The notes: a model not told the origin generated them from the sequence alone. A stretch of DNA of 64,000 nt from Bathymodiolus brooksi (GCA_963680875.1 OY804578.1:104809689-104873688); one strand, 5' to 3'. Shown: positions 22,322 through 34,405, numbered from the stretch's first letter. Numbers and translations: made by a program.

Positions 22322-22680
22322 GTGAGTGATTGTTGTTTAACGCCAATTCTGCAATTTTTCAGCTATATCATGGCGAAAAGAAGTTAATTTTCAATGAGAT
22401 GATGATGAGGTCCGCTTTTTTCTAGATCAGCACGCTGGGTTGGATTGTTATGGTGCTAGCTCACTGAAACAACTGTCCGCGGGTAAACATGTCGCTCCAC
22501 TCGGACACATTATTCTGATTCCGAGCAGACCAGTCTGCTCTTTTTCCTTAATGCTGCGTGCTTAGCAGAGAAGCAACACATACCAATTGTATAGTCTTTG
22601 AATGTGACCGACCGGGGCTCGAATCCACGATCTACCACACTCGAGGCGAGCACGCTAACCATTACACCACCGATTTTTAG
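22322..22680 (-). repeat. tRNA-derived SINE, complete, with TCAC tail
   Basis: The minus strand begins ATCGGTGGTGTAATGGTTAG, carries the B-box region GTGGATTCGAGCCCCGGTCG, runs through CGGACAGTTGTTTCAGTGAG and ends AATTGGCGTTAAACAACAAT followed by (TCAC)n at about 22316-22335. The microsatellite tail marks the 3' end. It abuts the 3' end of the LINE remnant at 22681. Confidence 0.8.
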
Positions 22681-25600
22681 TTTATAATTATTTTATTTGA
22701 TCAATGATACAAAGAGGATCAGACACAAGTTTTACCAACTTATGGAGTCTTCTCCTATATATACAATCATTATTACATTATATTGAGAATGCACAAGAAA
22801 ACAAGAAAAATACAATTTTATCATATAATATAGCTGAAAATAGTAAACGAGTAAAAACAAATGAAGAAAAAGTATGTGTGTGTGTATGGATGCTGGATGA
22901 TGTTTGGTTAGTACATTAAACGATTAGAAATCGTTTAGACCTTTCTATGAATCGGAAAACTGAATCAAAAATAAAGCAACTATCTGCATAGCTTAAGGTT
23001 TCACTTCCTGAAGTGAGAAGTGAAGTATTGATCGATTGAGACAAATCGCTTATGCTGAGAAACAGTTCATTTCTTATTTCAGAATATTTGGTACAAACAA
23101 AAAAGAAGTGGTTCGCATCTTCTTGGGGGGCACCGCAGCTACACGCTGTGCTAGATAAAATATAAACCTTATGTAGATCATGATTGAGGAAAGAAGCTGT
23201 ACATCTAATTTGTGTTAGGATCACGTTTAACTTTCTAGGTCCATAGTAATAAAGTTTGGGAACTGAGATCTTATTTGATTGGCTGTTAAGACGAATAGCG
23301 TTTTTGATTTGGATAATGAATCTAATTTTCTGATTGCAATGTCAAGTTTATTCCATTCTTTAACTGTGGAAGGAATAAATGACGAATTGGTTATAGAGAG
23401 TCTACAGAAAGGAACTATTAAATTATCACCATTTCGCAAAGGGTATACTATAGTAGTACTCTGAATAGTTGGGGGAACTAGATGACGCAAGTATTCAGGT
23501 GCCATTCCACATTTTATATTAAATATTATTGGAGTTTTCTGCGGTATCTCCGCTCTGATAGTGTTTCCCAACCTGTCTCAGCATGTAAATACTCCGATTT
23601 TGTAAAAATGGGAGACCTGTTACAATTCTGGCAGCGTCTAATTGAAGTTTTTCTAATTTGTCTGAATAGCCAATTCCACAATTATCCCAGACTTCACAAG
23701 CGTATTCAAAAAGGGGCCGAATGTAGACTAAATACATTTTTTCTAAGTTGGATCTATTTAGACTGAATTTTAATTTCCGTAATATACCTAAATGTTTGGT
23801 TATATTTGTTATCATATTTTCTAAATGTTCATTCCATTTTGCATTTTGGGAGAGGATAACTCCCAGATGCTTATGGCTAGTAGATAAAGGGATACTTTTG
23901 CCATTAAAAGAAAATTCGATGTTGTCTATGATACCGGTATTGGAGAAAAACAAGATTTCTGTTTTTTCGGGATTGAATGACATTAGCCATTTACTAGACC
24001 AGGCATTTAGTTCGAGTAGATCATGATTGATTACAGTTTTTATTTGATCAACACTTTGACTAGAATATCCGAGTGATGTGTCGTCAGCAAATAATCTACT
24101 CAACGATATAAGTTTTTCTCCTATATCATTTATGTATATTAGAAACATGAGGGGCCCAATACCGACCCTTGGGGTACACCAGCTGAGACAGGTTCGAAAC
24201 TTGACCAAGAGTTTTTATTAATTACTTTTTGTCTTCTTTTGAACAGATAGTTTTCGAACCATTTTATTAACTTCCCTTGAATTCGTATGAATTCATTTTG
24301 TGAATAAGGCCTTTATGCCAAACCTTGTCGAAAGCTTTAGAAAAATCGCAAAAGACGAAGCAGCTAAATTCTTTTTTTTCTAGAGAGTTTAGGATCGAAT
24401 TGTATAGTTCTAATAGTTGATGGACAGTGGAATGTTTTGGCAAAAACCCCGATTGGTATTTATATATGAGATTGTTGTTAACAAGATGATTGTAAATATG
24501 CTTATAAACTATTCTTTCCATTAATTTACCTACACAACTTATTAAAGATATCGGGCGATAATTGGAGGGTAGGGATGTGTCACCCGTTTTGAAAATTGCA
24601 ATAACATGAGCACTCTTCCAATTAGAAGGATATTTGCTCTGTTGTAAAGATTTATTAAATATTATTAGAAGGGGCTTTGCAATTTTCTCAGGAGAAATTT
24701 TAAGCATTCTATTACTTATTTTGTCTGGTCCTGTTGCTTTGTTTGGGTCAAGAATTTGAATAACATCAATAATTTCGTTCTCTGTTATATGTATTTCGTG
24801 AATAATATTATTTGTTTTTGAGTCAAACTGTGGGAGAGTAATATTTTCTTCGTCCAGTTTTGATATTGAGCTAAAATATTTATTCAATAACTCGCATTTG
24901 TCCGAATCGTCATAAGCAATATCATCAATGTGATGATCATTAATTGAATTCCGGAGTGGGGGTATACAATAATTTCCTTTGTTAGATTTGATTAACATCT
25001 GCATTATTTTCCAATACATTTTGGGGTTTGAAGAGTTATTTAATAAAAGGTTGTCTAAATTATTTTCAAATTTCTCCTTTGCTATTTTTTTCATATTATT
25101 TACCATATTTCTTTGTTTTTTATATTTAATAATGTTGTTTTCGTTTTGAGATTTTAATAATTTTTTCCTAATCCGGTCACGTATGCGGATTTCTTTTCGT
25201 ATTTCGTTACTGAACCATGGTTTGTCTTTTTCACGTATCAATATTGTTTTTGAAGGGATACATGCACTTGAGATTTGAAGGAAGGTTTTTGAAAATTCTT
25301 CACACATATCATCTACATCATCAAAATTACAAAGTTTTTCATTCCAATTTATATCAGTTAGCATCTGATTAAATCTAACAAAATCAGTTTGGTCATATAA
25401 CCAGATTTCTCTTGTAAATGATTTCGTTGTAGCTTTTGGGCATTTAATGAATGCAATTGCTGCATTGTGGTCGCTTATATGTCTTGGTATTTTAAGTACA
25501 TCAGAATAATTACGGTTCAAAATATCGCTTAGAATAATGGGGTCTAATAAAGTACTAGTATTACCACTTATCCTGGTAGGTTTATCAATCACATTCTTAA

Positions 25601-25832
25601 GATTAAAAATATTCACAAGGTCAATAAGTTTGTTGTTATTTGAACACAATAGATTTGAATTCAGATCGCCTGTGATAATGATGTTTTCATTTACCTGAAT
25701 GGCCAACTCTATTGCGTATGTTAATCGTGTCCAGTAATCAGTACACCATCGATGCGGTTCACATTTTATTGAAGTGCCTGTACAAAGCCAGGAAAGTGAG
25801 CGGTCATGTATTTGTGTGTTAAGAGGTATCAA
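22681..25832 (-). pseudogene. LINE retrotransposon remnant (EN part, RT, C-terminal zinc knuckle)
   Basis: The minus strand encodes, in order: the end of an APE-type endonuclease (IIITGDLNSN and a later Ser-Asp-His), RT with NYRPISLISCVGKLMER, FCDFSKAFDKVWHKG and (after frameshifts) AGVPQGSVLGP and RLFADDTSLG, the thumb region WNEHLENM..YIRPLFEYACEVW, and a C-terminal C-x-C..H..C motif near 23090. The layout fits the CR1/Jockey group of non-LTR elements. Breaks: frameshifts near 24265 and 24190, near 23560, and near 23240. The N-terminal endonuclease half and any ORF1 are missing (5' truncation, usual for LINEs). The 3' UTR appears to run to the SINE boundary at 22681. It cannot encode a functional protein. 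Confidence 0.85.
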
Positions 25833-25869
25833 TCCAGTCCCTTTCTACGATTTTCTATTGAAGTTTGGA

Positions 25870-26129
25870 ATTTTTCAACAGTGTGGTATTATTTGTTTGT
25901 CATTTTACAGCTAAATTATAAAAGATATGAATACCTATAACTTAGAAATAATTGTTTTGGTACTGTGGAGTACTAAGTGACTTTCTCCCTTTTAAAATGA
26001 CTACTTCAACATTCTGAAATCTATAAAATCCCATATATGTTGAGGTTATCGTGTGATGCTATTTATAGTTCTAGCTTTACTACCTTGTTTATCCTTGTCA
26101 ATACAGGAAATATCATATTCGGGTTTTCA
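25870..26129. other. No feature recognised
   Basis: AT-rich sequence between the LINE remnant and the dispersed repeat at 26130; nothing recognised. Confidence 0.4.
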
Positions 26130-26305
26130 TTTGTGTCAAAGAAGAGTTTGAATATACAATGGGGTAATTAGAATCCGTATATCGACGGAGAACAGACAAC
26201 GCAATGGCCAAAAGAAAAAGTACAAAAGGACAAACAACGATCTACAAAACATATATATAAAACTAAAGATCGAGTAACACGAACCCCACTAATATAAGGG
26301 TAACG
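26130..26305 (-). repeat. Mussel TTTGTCCTTTTG dispersed repeat, minus orientation
   Basis: AATGGCCAAAAGAAAAAGTA, CAAAAGGACAAACAACGATC and CGAGTAACACGAACCCCACT are the reverse complement of the blocks at 3870-4000. A TATA-rich insertion lies in the middle. Confidence 0.75.
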
Positions 26306-27206
26306 TCTCTCATGTGCATTTACACCAATATCTTATTTTACTTATTTATCAGATCGTTTGTGTGTTTTGTCGAAAATCTCTGCTATGGTCTAATGATATG
26401 ATCTCCAAAACGTCAATAATCTATCAATTATTGGATTTAATAAGCGTATTACCTTTTTCCTCAGATAAGAATTGGATAAATTTACAACCTGAATATTGTT
26501 GGTAGGAATATAAAGTGAGACTATATAAATACGAAAATCTTTATTTTTTTTTTTCTATTTTAATTGACATTTAACACATGTGAATGTTGACGGTGTGTTC
26601 CCCGAACGCCTACTGAACTAAAACAAAGAAAGAAAGAGGTTTAAGATGCCATCATAAGGGGTAGTAATTAGTAGATATACAGGTGAATGTGTTAATATAT
26701 ACCTACAAAAATTAATGTTATGTTTGATAATTTTAACATTCAAACATGAAAAAAGTTCTTGGTTACTCTGAAAAAGAATACATGATTTACAGAAAAAAAC
26801 ATGCAAAACAAACACAAAAAAAACCCCACAAAAAACAAAAATATAGAAAGAAAAACATACGAAAAAAACCCAAAATATTTATGAAAGTAGAATAAAAAGT
26901 AGAATATTTTTAGAATAAAACTAATATTTTTCAATTTTATCTTTTTCACTTTTCAAATGAATATTATATTTAATTATTTGAAAAAAGAGTTAATTATTCA
27001 TTATGTTAAGTATAATTATGATAGATAATTATCAGATTCAAACAAAATCAGCTGAGAGTTATTGGATTTTCGATGTAAGCTCTGCAACTCAAAATGTCAT
27101 AGATTGTTGAACAGACCCAAACTGTCCGAAAAAGTTAAACAATGTAAGCTGAAATGAGCACATATAAAGAGCACTGGACAAAAAAATCATCAGTTTATGT
27201 TCAACC

Positions 27207-27708
27207 ATGGCAAATGCACAGCTGAATGTAAAGTTCCTTACCAACAGAAGAGGGGGCCAGAACTTGGCACTACATGGGTACATCTACAGAGTTAACCGCA
27301 GGGGACCAGACAAAGTATTCTGGAGATGCACCATACTCAGTTAACTCAACCCTTTACTGACTATGTTACTGACCAATGGGTAGAAGGAGACAGATATTTT
27401 TTGAATTACTATGGAACAGAGGGACCACGCACTACCAACAGCATTGAAGGATGGCACAGCAAACTTAAGAAGATGACACAACAGCCCACCCACATATCTA
27501 CTCTGCAATGCAACTCTTCAAAGACATCCAGAACAGTATTGAAATTGCAAAGATCCAGAGAGCAGATGGTGGTATCATTCGACCACGGGCCAAGAAATAG
27601 TTGAACATTGATCGCCGACTCGCAACACTCAAGGACAGATACTAGACTGGTGTGATCGACCTGATTATTTATGCAGACTCAGCTTCCCAGTTACTCCACT
27701 TCGGATGA
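27207..27708 (+). pseudogene. FLYWCH / MULE-type transposase remnant
   Basis: From the ATG at 27207 a frame encodes KFLTNRRGGQNLALHGYIYR and then RRGPDKVFWRC, the first part of a FLYWCH zinc finger, and stops at 27344. In a second frame (27326-27604) come FTDYVTDQWVEG, YGTEGPRTTNSIEGWHSKLK and further downstream RRLATLKDRY up to 27708. This is the C-terminal part of a Mutator-like transposase family common in invertebrates, where FLYWCH fingers are N-terminal. The catalytic DDE region that should lie between is missing, so an internal deletion joined the two ends. At least two stops interrupt the last 100 bases. Not functional. Confidence 0.65.
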
Positions 27709-28438
27709 TTCTGTGCTTGATTTCTATGTAGATGTTATTATCCTATAGACATTTGCATAATTATAATAGTTTAATGATTTGAAATGTGTTTCTATGTTTA
27801 GAAATATGTAATGTGTAAAACTTTTATAGTATCAAGTTTCATTGCAGTACAGTGCTATTTCTTTTATAAGTGTTGATAAGAAATTTCATATTAGTGCTGT
27901 CTTCATATATGTTTGTTGAAATTTAATGACTTAATATGTTAAAAGTTGTTTGTATTTCACTTTAATTCATACTTTGCTGAATTAAGAGATATATCTGCAA
28001 TATATAGTTGTATTATTTATTTAATTCAAATAAATATATCATAGCTATACCAAGTTTTTTCTATCTATCGATGATAATACATCTATCAATGATAATACAT
28101 ACATGGTTAATTGGGTGGACAGGTAAATTACGGGTAGACATTCAATTATCCCACCCCTTAGAAGGCCCCCTAATCCCCTTTCTTAATTGGGTGTTGCTTT
28201 ATTCGAGTAGGCGTTCGGGGAATAAACCATGTTGACAATGACATCAGAGATAACAAGGTGTCAATGATGACGTCAGTGTCAAAGCATTTGATAATCTGAT
28301 GACGTGTGGTCCAACATCCACAGTATGTGGAGTAACAGGACAATCCTAATAGTACACAAAACTACAGGGGTAACATGACATGTGCTGTTAATGACGTTAA
28401 TTTCCAAGGCAAATTTAATGAATACAAATGAACAACAA
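27709..28438. other. No gene recognised
   Basis: AT-rich DNA. A short direct repeat (ATCTATCGATGATAATACAT / ATCTATCAATGATAATACAT) lies at 28062-28100. Confidence 0.4.
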
Positions 28439-28545
28439 AAAGTACCACATTGTCGAAACAATTCCAAAATCTAATACCAATATCGTAGAAAAATGATACC
28501 ACTAACACACAAATACATGACCGTACACTTTTCTGGCTTGGTACA
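28439..28545 (+). repeat. Dispersed mussel repeat with TTTTCTGGCTTGGTACAG end
   Basis: AGTACCACATTGTCGAAACA, ATTCCAAAAT and CTGGCTTGGTACAG occur in the same order as ATACCACACTGTCGGAACAA..CTGGCTTGATAT at 34250-34400. Confidence 0.55.
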
Positions 28546-28635
28546 GAAACTTAGCTAGTTTTATGAACCTTATTTCTTCCTCTTAATGAACTAATAGATT
28601 CCTATGTGCTACAGATTGGATAATATACATATAAA

Positions 28636-28752
28636 TTCCCTTGCATAAGGGAGATATGAAGATTTGTTCACCCGAGAAAAGTCATATTTGCCCTCGGGAA
28701 ATATGACTTTTCTCGGGTGAACAAATCTTCATATCTCCCTTATGCAAGGGAA
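28636..28752. repeat. Perfect 54-bp inverted repeat (hairpin)
   Basis: The arm at 28636-28689 (starting TTCCCTTGCATAAGGGAGAT) is the exact reverse complement of 28699-28752. The 9-base spacer GCCCTCGGG can itself pair CCC with GGG. No target duplication is evident and there is no coding content. Confidence 0.95.
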
Positions 28753-28904
28753 ATAAATGTGTTATTCCACCAGGACAACGTTTTTGGTGAATTCTGCCAA
28801 ATGAAATCTTTTGGCCATCTTTGATTACAAAATTATTATTTCGGAACATCTCTGGGGTTAATACCATTATATGACCAAAGCGTTAAATCTTGAGAATTTC
28901 GAAT

Positions 28905-29232
28905 AAGGGAAATACGATATTGTTGAGAGGGAAATACGATGTTGTTGAGAGGGAAATACGATGTTTTGATAAATGTCACGAGGGATTGTTTTGACCAATC
29001 AAATTTCTATAAAATAAATATTATAGAGTGGAATAAAACATTTTAACCTCTTACAAGTTAATTTTACACCAAGAAAATGATTAAAACACGAAGTGAAGTT
29101 ACTTTGACAATAAAATGAATAAAAAACACGAAATGAGGTGAATTTGACAACAAAATGAATAAAAATACGAAATGAAGTTAATTTTACACCAAGAAAATGA
29201 ATAAAACACGAAATGAAGTTAATTTTATACAA
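28905..29232. repeat. Two short tandem arrays (22 bp x3; about 41 bp x4)
   Basis: GAGAGGGAAATACGATGTTG repeats three times at 28905-28970. From 29058 to 29232 a unit of about 41 bp with AAAATGAATAAAACACGAAA and TGAAGTTAATTTTACACCAA repeats about four times with many changes. Confidence 0.75.
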
Positions 29233-30160
29233 ATATATCCTGTTAGTGAGGGTTACTGGCGAAAAATACCGGTTGAGAGGATAGGCAAATTTCCAGAGAC
29301 GCCTTAGGATATACACAGTGGCATGCAAGCAGGTTCAGAACTCAGTTCAGACCACCTCGTTCATTTGATTTCCATGACTTTTATCAATCTAGGAAAACAG
29401 GAAAAATCTTTTGAAAGAAGTGTATTTCTGGAACAAAATCGAAAATAGAATAAATCAACGTTTTGCTACAATATACAACATGTAAACAAATAATGCAAAT
29501 AAATTTGAAATGTACATTTCAACGATTTCAAACATAACGGCTAAGACCGTCGTCCTTCATTTTTCTTTACTTTAGCGTTGGTTGAAAGAAGAAACCCGAA
29601 TAATTCGGAATTACATCCGTGACGTCATTAACTATTTATATATAAGGTGGAATTAGACCAGTAATTGCACCTTATGAATGCTGTCTTCTGATTGGTTGAG
29701 CAAAGGGGTATTTTTACCAATTCTTAGTTTTTTCTTCGCTTTTCCCCATCGGAGGGGTATTTGTCCTTCGGAATTCCGTATAGCGTGGTATTTGCCTAAG
29801 CAAATACCACGGTACTAGGCAAATATCACGCTCGTGGAGAAAATCCCTTCTTTAAATAGTTTATGACGTCACGTATATAATTCCGAATTACTCGGATTTC
29901 TTCTTCCAACCAACGATAAAGGAAAGAAAAATGACAGACGACATTGTCGGCCGTTATTTTGAATTTTACAGAGCTAATTTGAATGGTGAAAAAAAACATG
30001 GAAAGGTTCCTTGGTTCCAATCTGCAATGATGTTTGCATGCCACTGTTTTACTAGCTGTTAAATATTCGGCGGAATTAAACAAATATATCCTGTTAGTGA
30101 GGGCTATTTGCGAAAAATACCGGTTTCGAGGACAGGAAAATTTATCTCGCCGCTTAGGTG
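29220..30160. repeat. Foldback element with long inverted arms plus flanking direct repeats
   Basis: Arms 29527-29640 and 29852-29972 are inverted copies: the left reads TTTTTCTTTACTTTAGCGTT, GAATAATTCGGAATTACATC and GTGACGTCATTAACTATTTA; the right is its complement with scattered differences. Between them is a hairpin, CGTGGTATTTGC CTAA GCAAATACCACG (about 29788-29815). Outside, ACAAATATATCCTGTTAGTG occurs in direct orientation at about 29229 and 30069, with GCGAAAAATACCGGTT. It looks like a MITE or foldback element inserted in a duplicated segment. Confidence 0.7.
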
Positions 30161-30417
30161 GCTCGTGAACTTTGTCTCTCTTTTTACATTGGTAGGCAAT
30201 TGTGTATTTTTCTTTAAGATATAATTGAGCTAAAACAATTACACTAAAGCCAAATGCATATGGAAGAATAAACTTGTATATCAAATTAATTACGTGAACA
30301 CAACTATTATTAACATAATATAGATAGATTATTTTGCATAGACCCTTTCACGATAACTGCGGTCCTACATTCATTCGGGACATTTGTGAGGGGGAAAATC
30401 ATGACGAAATAAACGCA

Positions 30418-31135
30418 TTTAATACGCTTGTTTCAAATCATGTCTATTTCGATCATGTTCCGTCTTTTTCGTGTCTTGACGTCTCAAATGTTAGGCAGAC
30501 GACTTCCGGTGTTTACGCTATTACTGTGACAACGTCAATATATCATAGTCGTAGATGCGGTAGATTATAAGTAATTGTAATGCCTGTACCAAGTCAGGGT
30601 CATTACGGTTTTCAGTTTTCCGGTTGTTGACTGATTTTGTCTGTTTATATAATTATGAGTTTTGACTTTCCCTTTGTAAGATTGTTCCGAGTTCGGTAAT
30701 TTTGTTATTACCCTTATGAAGACACCAAAAAACAAAACAAAAACCGGTTGGGTAAATACAGGTGTTCGGTACCTCACTGTTTGTCTTATAACAGAAATAT
30801 ATCAAGACAGATCGTTTGCATTTCATGATGCTGACGGCAGTAAATAAAGAAAGAAAACACATTTAATTTTAAAGGAGTAATTGTCTGTGCATTAATTGAA
30901 GTCTTTTGATACAAATAAAATAATTTTATTGATATCTGTCTTTTACAGAAAATGCAAAGAATTCTTTAAGTTGAGGAACGTCAAAACGCCACATATCGAT
31001 TGGAGTTTTCGTTGTGTACATTGACACCGGAAGTCCAATGCTTAACATTCCATCAACATCACGTGATCTGACAGACGATAATAAAAAGATTTTGACGGAA
31101 TCGACATAATTCGAAACAAGCGTATTGTTATACGA
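30418..31135. repeat. Inverted segments around a Naiad 3' fragment
   Basis: AATACGCTTGTTTCAAATCA (about 30420, plus) matches ACAATACGCTTGTTTCGAAT read on the minus strand from about 31130, and both continue to a CTTCCGGTGTYWAYGY segment. The spacer holds the Naiad fragment at 30579. The origin of the arms is not recognised. Confidence 0.45.
30579..30717 (+). mobile_element. Naiad-like element, copy 3 (3' UTR only)
   Basis: AATGCCTGTACCAAGTCAGG through GTTATTACCCTTAT matches copy 1 at 10557-10697 with few differences. It is an extreme 5' truncation and its 3' terminus is the same as in the other copies. Confidence 0.85.
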
Positions 31136-31429
31136 CGTCATTTTACGGGAAAGGGTATTATTATTATTGAACAACCACATATTTACATCGGAAGTCAATT
31201 TCAAATGCAAAAGACGACAAGCAACACGGAATGATAGCCGTTATAACATACATCTATAGATGTACTACAAATATGTGAAACTTAGAAAATATGAAATTTA
31301 GTTATCATTAATATGGATTAGGCACAGCCTACAGGCAAGCATCGCATCTACGCATAGAAATGGACATGTACAAATAGTAGTTTTGGGTTCTTTTCTTCAT
31401 TATTCTAGATTATTTTTCTTTGTTCTTCA

Positions 31430-31860
31430 ATTCGACTTACCCAGTTAATTCTATTGCAAAGGAGATTTCTTGGGCCGAGATATATCGGGGACGACTTCTT
31501 TTTAGGGCCGAGATATATATTTAGGGCCGATCGTTCTTTAGGGGCGAAACAAGAAGGTCTAACGATTGTCCATTTTTTAAATAAATTAATCGTTTCATGT
31601 AAAGAAGTTGTACGGTTTCCTTTCTAATTTTTTGGGGTTATTTTTAAACTGGATAGTTATTTTTTATTCAAATTAAAAGGCTATTTCCTGTACTTCACTC
31701 CGATTGTCCATTCTATGCTGAAACTTAGAATCCATTTCCGGTTGGTATTGATCGTATATACAAAATGTATTGATTTATCTCCTTACACACATGTTGCTGT
31801 TTAGCTCGCATCTTGCGATGCTCACTATAATCATTCAATCTACCGATATTGAACTTCAAA
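31430..31860 (+). repeat. 430-bp dispersed repeat with GGGCCGAGATATATC units, copy 1
   Basis: It starts TTCAATTCGACTTACCCAGT, contains two to three degenerate 30-bp units GGGCCGAGATATATCGGGGA, then AACGATTGTCCATTTTTTAA and GCTATTTCCTGTACTTCACT. It matches 45750-46195 over the full length at roughly 90%. A third, partial copy is at 32278-32345, and a related TAAAGAGCTCGCTTCACTCG end is at 32472. Confidence 0.85.
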
Positions 31861-31949
31861 CATGATATTACTAAACAGATGTATGACACGTCATCTGAAT
31901 TATTCACATTTCAACTATGTCTCCTGGAAAAATACTAAATGACGTATGT

Positions 31950-33460
31950 TGGAATGCATCTGTAAAGAGTCAACCTGTTCACACAATGAACATACATGGT
32001 ATTTTTCCTGTATATATACATTGATTTCATGGTCTTAATTTACAATTGAACTAAAATTCATTGACTCGTCGTCAATAAGCATTTACGCATGTGTAGATTG
32101 TGATCCATTTGTATGTGATCCCATGTTTTTGTAAAGGGGATAAACCAACAGGATGCACCAATAAGAATACTCATACACTCAATCCCTACTGTCAAAAAAT
32201 AATATGAAACAGGCGCGGCCATGAATGCTCGCGAATCTGAAAATTATCTGCCGATTTCACGCTCATCCAGTGCATCATATTTTTTGGGCCGAGATATGTC
32301 GGGACGACTTTTTTAAGGGTCGAAACTTGTCTCATTCAATCAAACTCTCGTTCCTTACGAGATCTTCAAAAATTAACTCCCGGTGGAGAATTTTTTTTTC
32401 TTGTCAGTATGTCAGAATAGATTTAATAAAATTTGAAAATAGCAAAATTACCTAGGTACATATTTGTTACCATAAAGAGCTCGCTTCACTCGCATAATAT
32501 GATAATAGGTGTTACCTAACTTGGGACGAAGCCCAATTATTTTTTTTAAACAATATTAACTCAAATATATGGACCTATAATATTTTTTCAAAGTAGATCG
32601 GGGGCGGATCCAGACTTTCTCAAAAGAGGGGGCAAATAGGGGGACCCAAACCCAAATTATCCGTCGTTTTTAAAGGTTTTTCGCCAAAACGGGGACCTGC
32701 CCCCTCCTGTAGACTGCACCTAGTCCGATGTTGTATAATCCGGTACTCGACGTCTCAATTTCATAGAATATATTATTGCGGACAGGAGGAGGAAGAAATG
32801 AAACTCTGTTTAATGATATTGTCAGTCCCATGGTATATGTTTAATTGCAAACATCTGTAAAATATATATACAGCCCTGTATATGCTAATTGGACCTTTCT
32901 ATACTATAGCTTCATTTTGCACATTTTGTTGTTCATGTGCGATGCTTTATTCACTAGAAAAGCCGTCATTAGTTTTATAAATCATAAAAATTATAAACAT
33001 TGTCGGCTATCGTTGTTTATGGTTGTCAAGGACTACTTCACGCTCTATCTCGCGATATTTTGAACGGGTTCCACTTCTCACGAGATGTAGAGCTAATGCG
33101 TAAGCAACTTGATTTTTTTTCTACATCCTTGTACCCGTTCTTGATTTTATTTATGCAATATGTCGTTTTTAGTACCAGATTACTGTGCATCCTTACAGAG
33201 TCGAATTCCACCAGTAGCCCTGTATTGGTTTCCGTTGCGTCATTTCCGGAGCAAGGAATTTTATTCATTAGTGCTATGTATCTGGAATCAAAATATTGCT
33301 ATTTCTATCATAGTTGGGACTTCGTCCCATAATAATAGTTTTACTTTTATTGGAAAGTGCAGGATAGATATGCAAAATTGAGAAAGCTGAAATATGGAAT
33401 ATTTTTTGACATCATCATACACTAACAAAAAAGGATAAAAGGGGGAAAAATGATTTGAAT
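31950..33460. other. No gene supported
   Basis: Apart from the partial copy at 32278-32345 I see only AT-rich DNA. The overlapping frames at 33000-33380 on both strands show no domain. Confidence 0.4.
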
Positions 33461-33464
33461 TTTG

Positions 33465-33725
33465 ATTTTTGGTGTTTTAACGCCACTTTCAGTAATATTT
33501 CAGCTATATCATGGCGACCAGTTTTAGTGGTGAAAGAAGCCGGAGTACCCGGAGAGACTCACCGACCATGGGCAAGCAATTGGTAAGCTTTATCACTCGC
33601 GGCTGCGAGTCGAGTGCACCCCTTTTTGTAATTTACAAAGCCGGGCGCGAACCCACGCCGTATTGATGATAGGCTTGTACGAGTTGCTAGGTATTCCAAC
33701 TACCTAACTCATTGCGCCACACAGG
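33465..33725 (-). repeat. tRNA-headed SINE, complete
   Basis: The minus strand begins CCTGTGTGGCGCAATGAGTT with GGCGTGGGTTCGCGCCCGGC as the B-box region, then TGCACTCGACTCGCAGCCGC, CTCCGGGTACTCCGGCTTC, and ends in CATGATATAGCTGAAATATT and ACTGAAAGTGGCGTTAAAAC. The same family is at 43088-43375 (plus). The segment 33724-33777 next to it is a purine-only run. Confidence 0.8.
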
Positions 33726-33779
33726 AAAAAAGAAAAAGAAAGAAAAAAAAGAAAAAGAAGAAAAAAAAAGAAGAGCATT

Positions 33780-34239
33780 GTCCTTTCGAACATTATTTTG
33801 TTTATAAGTACATTTGTAATCTATATATTTGGAGATGTGTATTGATTATTCCTCTACAGAGAAAGCTGTGAATTGAATCAACACTCTAAGGTGAGATCAT
33901 AGAACATTTACATTTGACATTAGTACTATGTGACATGTGTACTCTATTCTAAAAATCTACATGTTCCGTAATGAAAAGTGAGCTTGTTTACACAAAGATC
34001 ACACATTACTTGGTATTTTTTTTCTATATATGTACCTTGATTTCATGGTCTTGTGGATTATAGACATCAATCAGAGCGTTTATTACAAACCCAAAAAAAT
34101 CATAACATTTGCAGAAATGGAGTTTTCGCAAAGATTCCACCATCAGTTGTCCGAAAAAACCTAAATTTTACAGCTTTTTTTTCTTTTTTTTTTAATTGTA
34201 AGGTTTTCGGTAAACGCTGTGTTACTATGATAAAATGAA
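33780..34239. other. No feature recognised
   Basis: AT-rich sequence with no gene, RNA or clear repeat. Confidence 0.4.
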
Positions 34240-34405
34240 AATAAAATATACCACACTGTCGGAACAGTTCTAAAATATACCACACTGTCGGAACAATTCC
34301 AAAATCAAATGGACAAGTCGTAGAAAGAGACAAACTCGGTGTCCTAGCACACACATGCCCTAGCACACATATACATGATCGCTCTCTTTCCTGGCTTGAT
34401 ATATT
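34240..34405 (+). repeat. Dispersed mussel repeat, second copy of 28439 family
   Basis: ATACCACACTGTCGGAACA occurs twice in tandem (34249 and 34279), followed by ATTCCAAAATC, CAAGTCGTAGAAAGAGAC and CTGGCTTGATATA. Confidence 0.55.

Noticed and set aside
33000..33381. Overlapping open frames on both strands
   Set aside because: No recognisable domain, and hydrophobic T-rich composition typical of chance frames in this AT-rich DNA.
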